Shown piece after piece: positions 45,246-56,122 of a DNA stretch of 64,000 nt; positions within the stretch are counted from its first letter, which is position 1; each line of letters opens with the position of its first letter. Origin of the DNA: Gliomastix tumulicola (taxonomy: Eukaryota > Ascomycota > Sordariomycetes > Hypocreales > Bionectriaceae); assembly GCA_001599755.1 (NCBI GenBank), contig BCHX01000005.1:3964409-4028408 (forward strand). Direction: 5' to 3'. The notes beneath the pieces were generated by a model, which had not been told where the DNA came from, searched no databases, and was given only the letters and a program-made list of their open reading frames with translations. The translations under genes were made by a program, and so were the position numbers.

Positions 45246-46349
45246 CTATCCACCAAAGTCGAGCAAAAGCTGACTAACCTCACCTGCCTTCTCGATAGAC
45301 AGCCAATGCCCGCCATCCAGAGTCACGCTCTCAAATCCACCCGCAGCCCAAGCCCTCGTTGTCTCGATCTGCACCTCAGCTCGTGCGATGGGATCGTACC
45401 CGCCTCCGATCATCAATACAGGCACATGAAGTGTCCTATCAGCGTCCGTGAGACTCTTCTCATCGGCGTCGTTGATTCCCCTGAGCTGTGACCGATAGCA
45501 GTTGAGTCCCGCTTCGATGGCGTCGGGGCTGCTCATCCACGCGAGCCAGTCGGCTTTATAGGCCTCGGTCATGAACGGTGCGTCCTCCGTGATGATGTTC
45601 GCGCTGAGCCATGCCCGTGCTGCGCCGACTGGGACGAGATCATTCTGCCAAACTGTATGGTTCGCGGGGAACACCACGTGCCAGAAGGAGTTGAGCTTGC
45701 AACGGTCAGTAACGATTTCAACACCCGAGGATTCTCAGTCAGTCAGTCATCCACTCACATGATTCCCAATGACAGTGCTTGCGTCATATCGGTCGAAGAA
45801 GTACCAGTATCCGTACGGCATGTACCCCCATTGTTCGAACCCGGCCGTATTGAAAGCATCAATATCGACAAATCCAGTGGGAACTTGATATCCGACATCG
45901 ACAAACGCAATCTTGTCGAAGCGTTCACGATGGTAGATGATGAGACGTGACAGGACCACAGAGCCCCAGTCGTGCCCTACACCGATCACATTTCCTACGC
46001 CCTCGTGATCGAGCAGCTCGATAAGGTGATCTCCCAGCCTGACGGCCCTGTACTCCTCGGGATCCGTGGGCTTGTCAGACGCGCCGAAGCCGAGCATGTC
46101 GGGAGCGAGGGTTCCGTAGCCTGCTGCGTTGAGGGCCGTGATCTGGGCCGCCCAGTCCTTGTGAGAGGATGGGTAACCGTGGAGGAGGAGGTAGGTGGCG
46201 TTGGAGCCCTGGGCCGGGGTGTAGGCGTAGGCATAGGTGGCGCCGTCCGTGGTTGTGTAGGAGCTCAGCGTTGAGTTGCAGCTCATGGTAGAGCCGACGA
46301 ATAAGAAAGCTAGGGGCAAGGCCCGGGAGAGGATGGTCGCAGCACGCAT
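45246..46349 (-). CDS. Secreted epoxide hydrolase-like alpha/beta hydrolase
   Basis: Two exons on the minus strand, 46349-45759 and 45695-45246, giving 346 residues. The 63-nt intron rejoins IGNH with LNSFWHVVFP, matching family text. An N-terminal hydrophobic segment (ILSRALPLAFLFVGSTMS) looks like a signal peptide. Motifs: the oxyanion HGYP in LLLHGYPSS, DMLGFGASDKP, and the nucleophile Asp127 in GVGHDWGSVVLSRL; an Asp instead of Ser is the mark of epoxide hydrolases and haloalkane dehalogenases. Near the end come MIGGGYDPI and GGHWLSIEKAGEV, with the catalytic His. Likely reaction: addition of water to an epoxide. A secreted form is less common than the cytosolic one. The substrate is unknown; plant epoxy fatty acids of cutin are one possibility. 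Confidence 0.88.
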
Positions 46350-47252
46350 GGTTGTAAGATATGGCTGATGATGATGCTGCTGCTCAGCTGTTGTGCTTGT
46401 GACAACGACATCTGGAAGTTCAGGGCCTTATATATCCCGAGCTGCTGCTGCTCACCGTCACGTTGGCATCGGCCTAAGACCCTGCGGACTTTCACCATCT
46501 CATAATCTCTCACGATATCATCCCCCCGGCATCCTATGCTTAAGTGATGGCATACTGCTTGTGTATTAGCTCGTCCGCCCTGCTCTTACCGCGTTGGGAA
46601 ATTTTGTCGTCGCCGCAAATTTGACGCTAGGATTCATAAGCATGGGAATTATTAATGGTAGACTACTAGACAAGCTACTTTGCCTCGTTGCGGAGGACAG
46701 GGGCTGCCTCAGGGACAATTTGTCGTCCGGCGTGCTCTAAGGTATGGATGTTGAACAAAAGAGCGGCTGCCACGGCCATCGCTGCTGGCCACGGAATCAC
46801 TCCATCCTCCCTGAAGCCCCTGAAAGCGCTGAGATCTGCTCGTATCCCCTAGCAGTGGGATTTTGATTCACTAGCAGCGTGACGCCCGGAAATAAGTGGA
46901 CCGAATGCCCAATGTCGCGTTGTTGTGGCTCTGACGCGTATACACTGTTACTCTGTACAACGTGATGGATGCCCAAAGGCCCCTCACCTGCAGGTCTGAC
47001 CGCTGCTGTGGCTGACCATCGGAGGCAGAACGAGATGTGGCTGGTCCAATGAATGGCCTTTGGTTAATAAGCGGCCATGTTGATGCCTGAACGCGGGGTA
47101 AAACCTGACGTTGACATCACCATCCTCGCTGGCGGCCCTCAAGCAAGCTCGCCATCCACGCCTGCTTTTGCTCCGTGGGCAAGTATTCTTCTGCCTGAAA
47201 GCAATCGACCGACCCTTGATTCTTCAAGTTCAAATACGAGGGAACATCGAAA
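46350..47252. other. Divergent promoter region
   Basis: 903 nt between the epoxide hydrolase-like gene and the F-box-like gene. Apart from the TATA box at 46427 no feature was recognised. Confidence 0.45.
46427..46435 (-). promoter_or_regulatory. TATA box of the epoxide hydrolase-like gene
   Basis: The coding strand reads TATATAAGG about 80 nt before the ATG at 46349. Confidence 0.6.
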
Positions 47253-48767
47253 ATGGCAGACGAAAGCGTCCATCCAAGGCCGCAACTGTCGCTCCTCGAC
47301 TTCCCGCCCGAGATCCTCCGAGCCATCTGCACCAACCTCTGCCATCATTGCTGCGAGCCCACGGATCCCAGCACTCTCCTCTGGCCGGCGCCTCGTGATA
47401 TGCGGCCACAATACGATCGATCTCCTCTTCTCAGTCTCGCTCTTGTCTGCAGGAAGCTCCGCGATGCCGCCCAGTCTGTCCTCTTCCACCTGGCCAGCTT
47501 CCGCCTGGACCCCAACTCGGATTGGGTCTTCACGGACTTCTCGTGGCGGCTGCTGCGGAGCCTGCGAGACAGACCGGATCTGAGGCCTCAGATGCGGTAT
47601 CTGGACATTGTCATCCAAGCATTCCCCCGCGTACCGCCTTGTAGGCAGGACACGGGGTCGAGGGAGGCGAGGCAGATGGCAGCGGACATGAGTGACGAAG
47701 CTGCGCTGCCGCTGCCGGACGATGCTCTCTCGGAGGACAATATCGGAGATATACTCATGCAGATGCTCCTGGCCATTCTCCCGAACCTGGTCGAGATACG
47801 CCTGGTCTACCCCCGGGAGTGGACGTTTGAACTGCTGCGGAAGCGTCGCGCGCTACAGCGTGCTACGAGTGACGAAGCCGTGCCGCTCCTCCCCAACGTC
47901 CGTACCCTGCTACTCGAGATGGACGAAATTGGGCCGGACGTATGTATCATGGCCGAGCATAGGTGCGACTGCGGCGTCCCGGTCAGCCATGTCGACGAGC
48001 TGCTTGTCGAGGCGGCGCCAGACGTCCGCGTTCTGTCGTGCACGTCGCCTGCATTCGACCACCTCGCGCTGTTTCTCAAGGTCACGCATCTCCAGATATG
48101 GGTGCGCGGTACCTGGGAGACGGGCAAGCTGGAGATCCTGATGTATGGTCTCCCCATGCTCACGCACTTTGCGTGCTGGTCCGTCAACATGCACGGCCCC
48201 ACGCCGCTCGACGTGCAGCGTGCCCTCGAGCCGCACAAGGACACCCTCGAGTGCCTCTCGCTGAGCTACTCCAAGCCGCTCATGGACTTTGGCTATCCTC
48301 CGGGGCCGAGGTTCATGAGGCATCCGCCGATACACGGCTGGATGCTGGACCCGTTCTCCGACTTCACGAAGCTCACGAGTCTTTACCTGGATGACCACAT
48401 GATATGGCACCACGAGCACAACGGCTTTCCAGCCATCTCGGAATTAATTCCCCTGGAGTTCCGCAACCTGGTACCCCTCTTGCCTCCGGCGTTGGAGGGA
48501 CTGTACATATTCAACAGCATCGGGGTAGAATTGCCCCTCGAACACCTTGCATGGAGCATGGCCAATGAGACAGCGCGTAGTCTGTGCAAGGTGTTCTGGT
48601 CCGAGTTCGAGATCGCCGGCTTCTTCGCCATGGACTCGGGACACAGCCATTCTGAGGGGTGGCTCCGAGACAGGGAGTGGCGGAGAGAGGTAGACCTGAA
48701 CGTGGACCAAGACCTGAGCGACGCACTCTGTATGCCCTTCGTAGCCTGGCAAGATATTAGGACGTGA
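47253..48767 (+). CDS. F-box-like protein
   Basis: Single exon, 504 residues, ATG at 47253. The N-terminus fits an F-box: LSLLDFPPEILRAICTNLC (about 12-30), then LLSLALVCRKLRDAAQSVLF (about 58-77). An insertion sits between the two halves. The rest contains weak leucine-rich units (ILPNLVEIRLVYP, LLPNVRTLLLEMDEI, FTKLTSLYLDDH), as in many fungal F-box proteins. Such proteins serve as the substrate arm of SCF ubiquitin ligases. The target is unknown. It is convergent with the P450 gene; only 115 nt lie between the stops. Confidence 0.75.
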   Translation: MADESVHPRPQLSLLDFPPEILRAICTNLCHHCCEPTDPSTLLWPAPRDMRPQYDRSPLLSLALVCRKLRDAAQSVLFHLASFRLDPNSDWVFTDFSWRLLRSLRDRPDLRPQMRYLDIVIQAFPRVPPCRQDTGSREARQMAADMSDEAALPLPDDALSEDNIGDILMQMLLAILPNLVEIRLVYPREWTFELLRKRRALQRATSDEAVPLLPNVRTLLLEMDEIGPDVCIMAEHRCDCGVPVSHVDELLVEAAPDVRVLSCTSPAFDHLALFLKVTHLQIWVRGTWETGKLEILMYGLPMLTHFACWSVNMHGPTPLDVQRALEPHKDTLECLSLSYSKPLMDFGYPPGPRFMRHPPIHGWMLDPFSDFTKLTSLYLDDHMIWHHEHNGFPAISELIPLEFRNLVPLLPPALEGLYIFNSIGVELPLEHLAWSMANETARSLCKVFWSEFEIAGFFAMDSGHSHSEGWLRDREWRREVDLNVDQDLSDALCMPFVAWQDIRT

Positions 48768-48882
48768 GCATAGCTAGCCGTACGTATTCGGAGAGAGACT
48801 ATCATGAGTATCAAAAAGAAAAGAAAGAAAAAAACACTATACGAGGCTTGAACAACGTGACTATCATTGCCTCTTTTTCACA

Positions 48883-50573
48883 TCACAGATCGGGCCTCTT
48901 CTTAAACTTGATCTGCAGACCAAGCGGCTTCCTCAGGAATCCCTCCCGCGTGTCCATGTATCCCTGCTCCAGCACCACATCGTATCTGCGCACCCACGTC
49001 GCAACGATGAGCTTCATCTCCATGTCGGCCACATTCCGTCCGATGCACGCACGCGGGCCGTAGCTGAACGGGATGAAGGCGTTCTTCTGCCTCTCGGTGG
49101 CACTGTCCCATCGCTCCGGGCGGAACTCATCCGCGTCCGGGCCCCAGATCTCATGCGAGTGGTGCACGCTGTAGGTCGGGACGCTGAGGACCGTGCCGGG
49201 AGGGAAGAAGCGGCCCCTGATCTCGACGCCGGCCGAGTCGTCTGGAATCTGGCGCGGAAGACCGATGCCAGAGGTAGAGTGGTGTCTGAGCGCCTCGTTG
49301 AGGACGGCCTGGAGGTACGGGAGCGACTTGATCTGGTCGTAGGTCGGGACGAGCACGTCCTTGGGAACAGCCTCGTCGAGCTCCTTGCGCAGCTTGGGGA
49401 TGACGTGAGGGGTCCGGACGGCGTGGTAGAGCAGCGCGCAAGACGAATTCGACGTCGTGTCCGATCCGGCGATCAGCTGAGTGAGCGCCTCGGCCGTCAG
49501 CTCCTCCCTGCCGAGCGGCTGCCCATTCTCATCGCGTCCCTCCATCAGACGAGCCAGCAGATCACGACGCTCGACCGTCTTCTCCCCTCCGTTTGGCGCA
49601 TCAAGCCGTCCGCGGACTCGTGCAATCGCGATGCCCGCAAGATTGCTCACGGCCGTCAAGCCCTGCGAGAAGAACGGATCAGGCAGCCACTTTGCATACG
49701 GCTTCAGTGCAGGCAGACACCCCAGCGTCGCCGAGACCTCCCCCCGACGGTTCAGAATCTCAATAGCCGGCGAGTAGACCGGCGGACTGTCGGGCGAAGA
49801 CCGCACCTCGGCCACGTCGGCACCCGCGTCAAGCATCCCAAACGGCGCGCCAAAGGCCAGATCCCCGATGATGTCGAACGCGAGGTAGTTGAACCAGTTC
49901 AGACAGTCGACCGACGCGTACCCATCCAAGGTCGTCACCGCCGACGTCTTGGCGAGCAGCTTGTCCCATTTATCGACAAACAGCTCGAGGCTGGTTTGGA
50001 TGTAGGGCTCAAACTGCCCAATGGACTTGGCGCTGAAGGTGTGCGACACAATCTTGCGCTTGCGGCCGTGCTCGGCGCGGGAGCGCGTGTTGAAAAGGCC
50101 GCGCTGGATGGAGACGAAGGCATCGTAGAAGTCCCTATCGAGGCGGAGTTCGTTAGCTACGGAGACGAGACGGCGTTGCCGGCACGGCATCGTCGGCTGG
50201 CGGATGTGTGCTCTTCCCCTCTCTTTGACCCCTCTCGACTTCTCCTCTTCTGTGTCAGATGGGTGAATACTCACGATTTCAGGAAGCCATTGCCGTGGCC
50301 GTAGATGATGGGGATCGCGGCGTCGTCATTGACGCTGATGTGGTTTGGCGCGATGCGCATCACCGTGCCGTATTTCTTGTGCGCTTCATGGACAATCTGG
50401 TAGCGTTTCCCGCGACGCGCCGTGGACAGAAGCCACAAGTTCGACAGTCGGGCCGCCAGAGGCCCCGGGATCGAGCGCAGAGCTCGGTGAGTGACGATGT
50501 ACGGATACAAGAAGAAAAGCGCCAGGCCAGCCAGCCAGGGCCACGGCGTGAGGAGAAGGGCGACGGCGCTCAT
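48883..50573 (-). CDS. Cytochrome P450, CYP53-type benzoate 4-monooxygenase
   Basis: Two exons on the minus strand, 50573-50275 and 50134-48883, giving 516 residues. The 140-nt intron is longer than its neighbours; joining restores GFLKSDFYDAFVS. An N-terminal membrane anchor is seen (ALLLTPWPWLAGLALFFLYP), then the Pro-rich hinge IPGP. The I-helix is LIAGSDTTSNSS, the ExxR motif is NEALRHH, and the heme loop FSYGPRACIGRNV carries Cys463. Text such as QRGLFNTRSRAEHGRKRKIV and HTFSAKSI is characteristic of CYP53. Members para-hydroxylate benzoate and related aromatics in the ER membrane with a P450 reductase, detoxifying plant phenolics and feeding the protocatechuate route. Exact substrate cannot be fixed from sequence. 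Confidence 0.92.
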
Positions 50574-51313
50574 GGCTTGAGATGATCAATCACGCTCAAT
50601 TGATTGGTTGGCTCAGTGACAATAATAAGACGATGCAGGAGGAGAAATCCGGTCAGACCGCTGAGCCGGCAACGAGTTGGAGAAATCACTGCACTTATAC
50701 CTGCCGCCGCCCGTCTCCAAAGTTCCAGCCCATCCACCCTCACGGAGCGTCCCACTGAACGCGCTGGCGGGCGCGGGCGAAAGGATAGCCCGGCGGGGGT
50801 GCTACAGGTCTGCTGGAAACGAGTAATAGTAACCATGACGTGACGCCCGAAGACCGGAGGAGGCGGGAATATTTGGGAATAGTTACACGGAGGACACGGT
50901 GATATTTACGTTATGAGGCCCGGCTTCGTCGGCGAAGACCAAGGGAGCTTCGCCGAGGGCGTCTATTTGACCATCGCATCATTCGGCGATGGTAAGGCAT
51001 CATGTGCTCAGTAGCTTATTGTCTCTGCCAACTCAGTACTCATTGTTAGAGTGCTCCATCGTCAATTTCCCTTAGTATCAAATGTCTCTAGTATCCCTTC
51101 GCTGCTCGGCGTGCCATACAGGATCATAGGAAATATTCTCTCAACTGTCCTTCGTCACTAAACATCACATATAAGTCTATCCAGTCACTCTCCGCCAATA
51201 ATGTGTGCGGTGCTGTCAAAAATCCCAAAATCAAATCCCAAACTCCATGCCAAACTCATCACACTCCCAAGTCCATCTCCCATCGTCACCTTTTCACACA
51301 TCAACCCATCTCC
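50574..51313. other. Intergenic region upstream of the P450
   Basis: 740 nt. It includes the P450 promoter and the 3' end of the next gene. No clear TATA box or coding frame. Confidence 0.4.
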
Positions 51314-52645
51314 TTATCCAATCATGGCAGTGTGGTCGAGATCGAACAGGCCCAGGAAAGTATCAAGAACATCATTCTCCAACTCCCGGGGGCAATCCGT
51401 GCGCATGTTACACTTCAGTCGCGTCAGGAAATCCATGGTGTTCCAGCACAGCTTGTTCGAAGGTCCAAAGATGGTCTGCCTGTCCTCGCGAATCGCAAAC
51501 GGGATGTTCGTCTTCTGCATCAGCGTGTTCACATAGCGGCGCACGAGCGTCAGCGCACAGGGATCCATCAGCACGCAGCTGCGCCTGACCCAGTCCGAAC
51601 CCGAACCGGGCAAGTCCTGGAGAGCCCAGCAGGGGTGGCAGTTGGCCATGATCTTCTTGAGGACGGCGGTCTCCTCGAAGTGGTTCACGACGTGGAGACG
51701 GGCGTCGGGAACGTGGTTTCTGGCCTTGGAGGGGAGAGCGAGGGGCAGGGTCATGTCACAGGTGTTGACGAGCTGGAAGATGCTCGCGAGCGCACGGAGA
51801 CCGGTCTTGAGGGATTGGGTCGTGGCCTTCTTGGTGGCGCCGTCATCACGCTTGAATGGGGCGTCACCAACTAGGCAAACCATGCAGTCGTAGCACTGGT
51901 AGTCATCATAGGTCGACAGATCGATCGTCTCCCACGTGGCGGCAGCAGAATGGTGAAGGCGGCTGAGGACAATCATGCAGTCGGCATAGCCAAGATACAT
52001 GGCCCACATGCCCTGCTCGACCTCATTCGTGCAGGACCTGTGCTTCTGATGGATGTCCAGACGGGCGTCATAGAGGAGCTGCATCTTGTGCCACATGGTG
52101 ATGATATTGTTTTCAATCTTGTTGGGCATGCCGAAGACGGAGTCATGGCACTTCACCATGGCAATGATGACACCCTTGATGGCTTCAACGAGCGCTTTGG
52201 CAAGGTGGCCGTCCTCAGGCTTGAGTTCATCAGGGTTGGTCAGACCAAATCGTTCAAGTTCATGGTGAGTCATCAGAGTGGCAAGAGCATGGCGCGTGAC
52301 AATGTCGAGTTCGACGCCCTTGTGCTGGAGTCGAGCACAAGCAAGCACGGCCTTGACAGTGGTAGTAATGGGCTTCAGGTTGTCAGGAAGGTCAGCATCA
52401 TCGTCGAGAGTCCAGGTCTGGACAGAGTCGAGGAGTCTCTCGATGGTGTAGGTGCGGCGACCCTCGCTGGAAAGAGGGATGGCAGATGCGATTCTGATGA
52501 AGTCCGGGTCGACATGCACGGTACAGGGTCTTCCGATGCGCTGGTCAAGGGAGGTCACATCAGGAGTTTGGTCGGCGATGGTGGCGGCGGTCGAGAAGTT
52601 ATCATCCTCCGTGTCAGAGTGAGGGTCAAAGTTGGTAGAAGCCAT
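51314..52645 (-). CDS. Unrecognised protein, 443 residues
   Basis: Single exon. The first ATG is at 52645 (MASTNFDPHSDTEDDNFSTA); the frame extends six codons further up only through a TTG. The N-terminal 40 residues are acidic and Ser/Thr-rich, followed by a predicted helical body with many Cys, His and Met residues (YDDYQCYDCMVCLVGDAP, MANCHPCWALQDLPG). No signal peptide and no known domain. One patch of closely spaced Cys (CYDCMVC) could bind a metal, but the remaining ligands of a zinc finger are not evident. The frame is long and codon use matches other genes here, so it is probably real and perhaps lineage-restricted. Confidence 0.7.
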   Translation of the reverse strand: MASTNFDPHSDTEDDNFSTAATIADQTPDVTSLDQRIGRPCTVHVDPDFIRIASAIPLSSEGRRTYTIERLLDSVQTWTLDDDADLPDNLKPITTTVKAVLACARLQHKGVELDIVTRHALATLMTHHELERFGLTNPDELKPEDGHLAKALVEAIKGVIIAMVKCHDSVFGMPNKIENNIITMWHKMQLLYDARLDIHQKHRSCTNEVEQGMWAMYLGYADCMIVLSRLHHSAAATWETIDLSTYDDYQCYDCMVCLVGDAPFKRDDGATKKATTQSLKTGLRALASIFQLVNTCDMTLPLALPSKARNHVPDARLHVVNHFEETAVLKKIMANCHPCWALQDLPGSGSDWVRRSCVLMDPCALTLVRRYVNTLMQKTNIPFAIREDRQTIFGPSNKLCWNTMDFLTRLKCNMRTDCPRELENDVLDTFLGLFDLDHTAMIG

Positions 52646-53730
52646 CGTGAGGAGTGAGGTCAAAGATAGAATGAGAAAGGTTGGTTATTATTAAGAGTGT
52701 GCAAGTTAAAAGATGAGATGATAGTTGAGCGGAGTGAAGAGTAGTAGGATGAGAGCTTTTGAGTTGCGAGCAAGCTCCTGTCCCGGAGGTCGGTCGTGGA
52801 GGTGGTTGATGAGGAAAAAAAGAATTGAGGAGTTCCTAAAACGGACCGCCCTTTGTATAGTTCCTGGAAAGTCCCTTTTCGAGGATTACCAAATTTGGAA
52901 CCTGTGATTTCTCTCGTTGTGGGAAGTAACATCCAAGTTCGGAGCGCCTCTGTTCCAAGTTGGGCGGCTGTCTCGCCAGAACAAAGGATATGTAGCCTAA
53001 CAGACGCCTATCCGCCGTGGACAGCAAGGGCGGATGCGAACAGTAGTCATATGTATCGAAGAACTCGTTCTGAGTAAGGATACTTTGCAGCAACACCATG
53101 GAAGGCGTAATGAACGAGAATAAACTGCCAGAACATTGCTCCAGCAGCAGCTTCCTCTAGATAGAAACCGTGATGTTGCATTCGATTCTTTACGCAGTCT
53201 CATGGTGTCGACTCCATTTTGGTGGTCTTCTGACTATGAGGCAGCCGTGCGAGGATCTGGATCGGGGTGCTTGAATTCTTCAGTACTGGATCTTCGAGAT
53301 AGCCAGTAAATCTCGACCATCGAACTTTGGTGCAGCGACTTTTGTGCTGTGAGACCACCACAAGCCGTAGGGCACAAAGGATGCTCGTGGATGTTAGATT
53401 TGAATATCTTTGATAGCTATGTTAGTAGTCATGACGATATTTCACGGTAAGCCATCTAGACGATTGAAATGTCTACGCAACGTGCTCGGTGAATATCAAA
53501 CTTCATGGCAGACTAGAGATGAGCAGATTAGGCATATGATGATGGAAAGATTGGCATAATTATTGTTATTGATGGGTTCTTTGACGCTATTCCCGTTCGG
53601 GCTTCATGTTTCTCGGCAGCTCTAATTGATTTCCCATCCAAGTCTCTGGTCCAGTGGTCATTATACCAATACAGTCTTCCAAAGTGTTGATTTCTCTCAA
53701 CAGGCCATATCCCCCGTAACACATGGCCAA
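52646..53730. other. Intergenic region, 1.1 kb
   Basis: Downstream end of the AA9 gene and upstream region of the unknown gene. AT-richer, only short frames, no feature recognised. Confidence 0.45.
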
Positions 53731-54736
53731 TTAGGCAACACACTGGTAGTAGTACTCGTTAATGACCGAGCACTTGTACGGAGAACGGCAGGTCGTCGCG
53801 CCGGTCCAGCCAATACCGCCGCACTGCTCGTACTGACCCGCGCCTCCGGAGGGAGGAGGACTGGTGCTCGACGGGGTGGAAGGCTTGGTAGAGGTGCTGC
53901 TGGCAGGAGGGTTGGTAGGCTGCGGGTTGCTGCCGCCGCCGCCACCGGAGCAGGAGAAGACGGAGGGCCCGGGGATGATGTAGTTGGTCACGGGCGGGTA
54001 GTAGATGCTCAGCTTGACGCCGGGGTCGGTGCCCTTGTAGGCGCCGGGGAAACTGACGGTGGATGGCTTAGCAGTGCCGGTACCGCCAACAACATTGATC
54101 TGAGCACACTCCATCTATCATCATACGAGATTAGCCGATGCTGACGTTGTGACTGTCAAGATGGATGGATTGGTCTCCGGATGAACTTACATAGAACTGG
54201 GCACCGGGGTAGTTGCCAGCACCGTGGAGGGCAATCATCTCAGCACGGAGCAGGTACTGGCCGTTCTCGATGCACGACGGGATACGGATGGTGTGGCGAC
54301 CCTTGCCGTTGATGACCTTCTCAGTGCCCCAGACACCGTTGGAGAGGCCATCTTCCTGGATCTTGAACCAGCCGTCGCCGATGCCAGAATCAGACGCGGC
54401 ATTGCCGACCTTCTTCAAGTACGCGAGGGTAGGGCCCTTGTGCGTGATGTCCATGATATCATTGGGAGCCGTGCCCGTCGTGCTGAGCATGTATCTCCAG
54501 AGGGCAGTCACATCAGAGCCGGCCTGGACGGTGATGATGGTGGGGGTGGACGAGGTCGGGTTGGGGTTGCCGTTGCAGGCAAGCGAGTTGGACGTCACGT
54601 CCTCGATGGGACCGTTGTAGCTGGGGATACGGACACCGTTCCCCTGGCCCTGGCTCGTTCCGCCGACCTCGAGGGACTGGAAGATGGTGTGGGCGGTGGC
54701 GAGCGTAGCCGCCGAGAGAAGAGAGAGAGCCTTCAT
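53731..54736 (-). CDS. AA9 lytic polysaccharide monooxygenase with CBM1
   Basis: Two exons on the minus strand, 54736-54191 and 54114-53731, giving 309 residues. The 76-nt intron falls right after the tyrosine of GAQFY. The signal peptide MKALSLLSAATLATA ends before His16, which becomes residue 1 of the mature protein, as required for the copper histidine brace. The second brace residue is His99 in DITHKGPT, and the axial Tyr is Tyr182. After the catalytic domain (about 16-235) comes a Ser/Thr/Pro linker and then a C-terminal fungal cellulose-binding module, QYEQCGGIGWTG to YYYQCVA (about 276-309). The enzyme cuts cellulose oxidatively outside the cell, using copper and a reductant, and helps hydrolases reach crystalline material. 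A TATA-like run lies about 95 nt upstream (54833-54840). Confidence 0.97.
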
Positions 54737-56122
54737 GGTGAGTGATGTGTGTGTGTGAGGAAGTAGAAGAGACGTAAGGACTGTGGTCGAAGGAGTCTGG
54801 TTCGTATTCAATCTGCCCGGGGGGTGACTCTGATATATATGCATCTGCACATGCATGTCCATCTCATATCTGAGCGATGACCCGGCGCAACGCACCGCTG
54901 ACCAACCCCGCGATCCATCCCAGCCAGCACAGCGTCTTCCCCGGATAAACGGACCATGCAGCAGGCCAGCATTTCCGTCACATTCGACGCCAAAACGAGG
55001 ACACGACCAGCCCACCACTTTCTCTTTTCGCCGTAGTCTTCGCCTAAAAGGCTCTTAAAATGAAGTAATATTGACCACATGGGTCCAAAACGGCCGGGAT
55101 ATCGCCCTCTGTTCCCGAGGGAGGGGCTGATCCGGCAGGTTCCAGACCATGAACCGGAGGCTCGTCCTCCGCGCAGCGTGGAGAGGGTGCCACGAGGTGC
55201 CGCGCTGGACTTCAGCCGATATTGCAATATTGGTTTTTGGGCGGACCAGTGGGAAGGCCTGGTTTTTCGGTTGGCTTCTTTGGTGTCACGTAGTGTTCAG
55301 AGCCAAGCCAATACTTTGGTCGCGAAAACCTGTGTTTGCGCATTGGCCGTCCGTGACTCCGTGATTATGTTAGGAAAGGCGAGGCGAGAGTGTTACTTGG
55401 AGCTACGCTGTGTCCTCGTGATTGAGGCGGCTAAATGGACTCGGTATCTTAACCAGCCGGAGACTCCGTGGGATGTCGGCAGTCCAGAATCTTGATCATC
55501 TGTAGACTTTTTGCATGCATCCTCATCGCACTCGGAGCAGATTGACCTTCTGGCACAGGGATATGCATGGTATATTTTTGTCTTCTTGTACATCGGTAAG
55601 TGTATCTTGCCATTGGCCGACTGACGTCGATATGTTACATTGGCGGTATGTTTATCGGCAACTCTAACTTGTAGACAAGCCCGAACCAACCATAGCTCCG
55701 GGTCTTCGCATGTCTTTACAAGCAGCCATCGGACGTGCCTATCGACGGAAGTAGTCCCGAACTCTGATCCTGCACCAGACATCTCGCGCTACTTGATATT
55801 GGAGGAATCACGAGTGCAATACCTGGAGATGGCCGCTGCTCTCCGGCCCGATGCCCGTCCTGAGAGCAGCTGAATGCGCGACATATGGTCAAGACCATAG
55901 GGTAGCTGACGACTGTCGGATGCAGGCTCGGACCTCGACGCTCAAGCAACATTAAGGCTAGGGACATATGCTCTGGCTTGAATGTTCATTGTGCAGTTGG
56001 ATGATGGTAGGAAATGAAGTTCAAACTCGTCTTGTACAAAGTAAAAAACAGACGCCATGCTCGACACCACTAATCGAACAGCCCGATATTCATACAAGAT
56101 TCCCGTCCAGGGCACCATGCAC
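54737..56122. other. Intergenic region, promoter side of the AA9 gene
   Basis: A (TG)n-rich leader (54737-54760), a TATATAT run (54833-54840) and one GGCTAA (55429-55434). The 138-codon plus frame at 55079-55495 has no motif or coding bias and was not called. Confidence 0.4.

Noticed and set aside
49153..50304. 383-codon plus-strand frame over the P450
   Set aside because: Antisense shadow; it also crosses the P450 intron.
55079..55495. 138-codon plus frame between AA9 and TIL genes
   Set aside because: No motif, no coding bias, and it lies in the AA9 promoter region.
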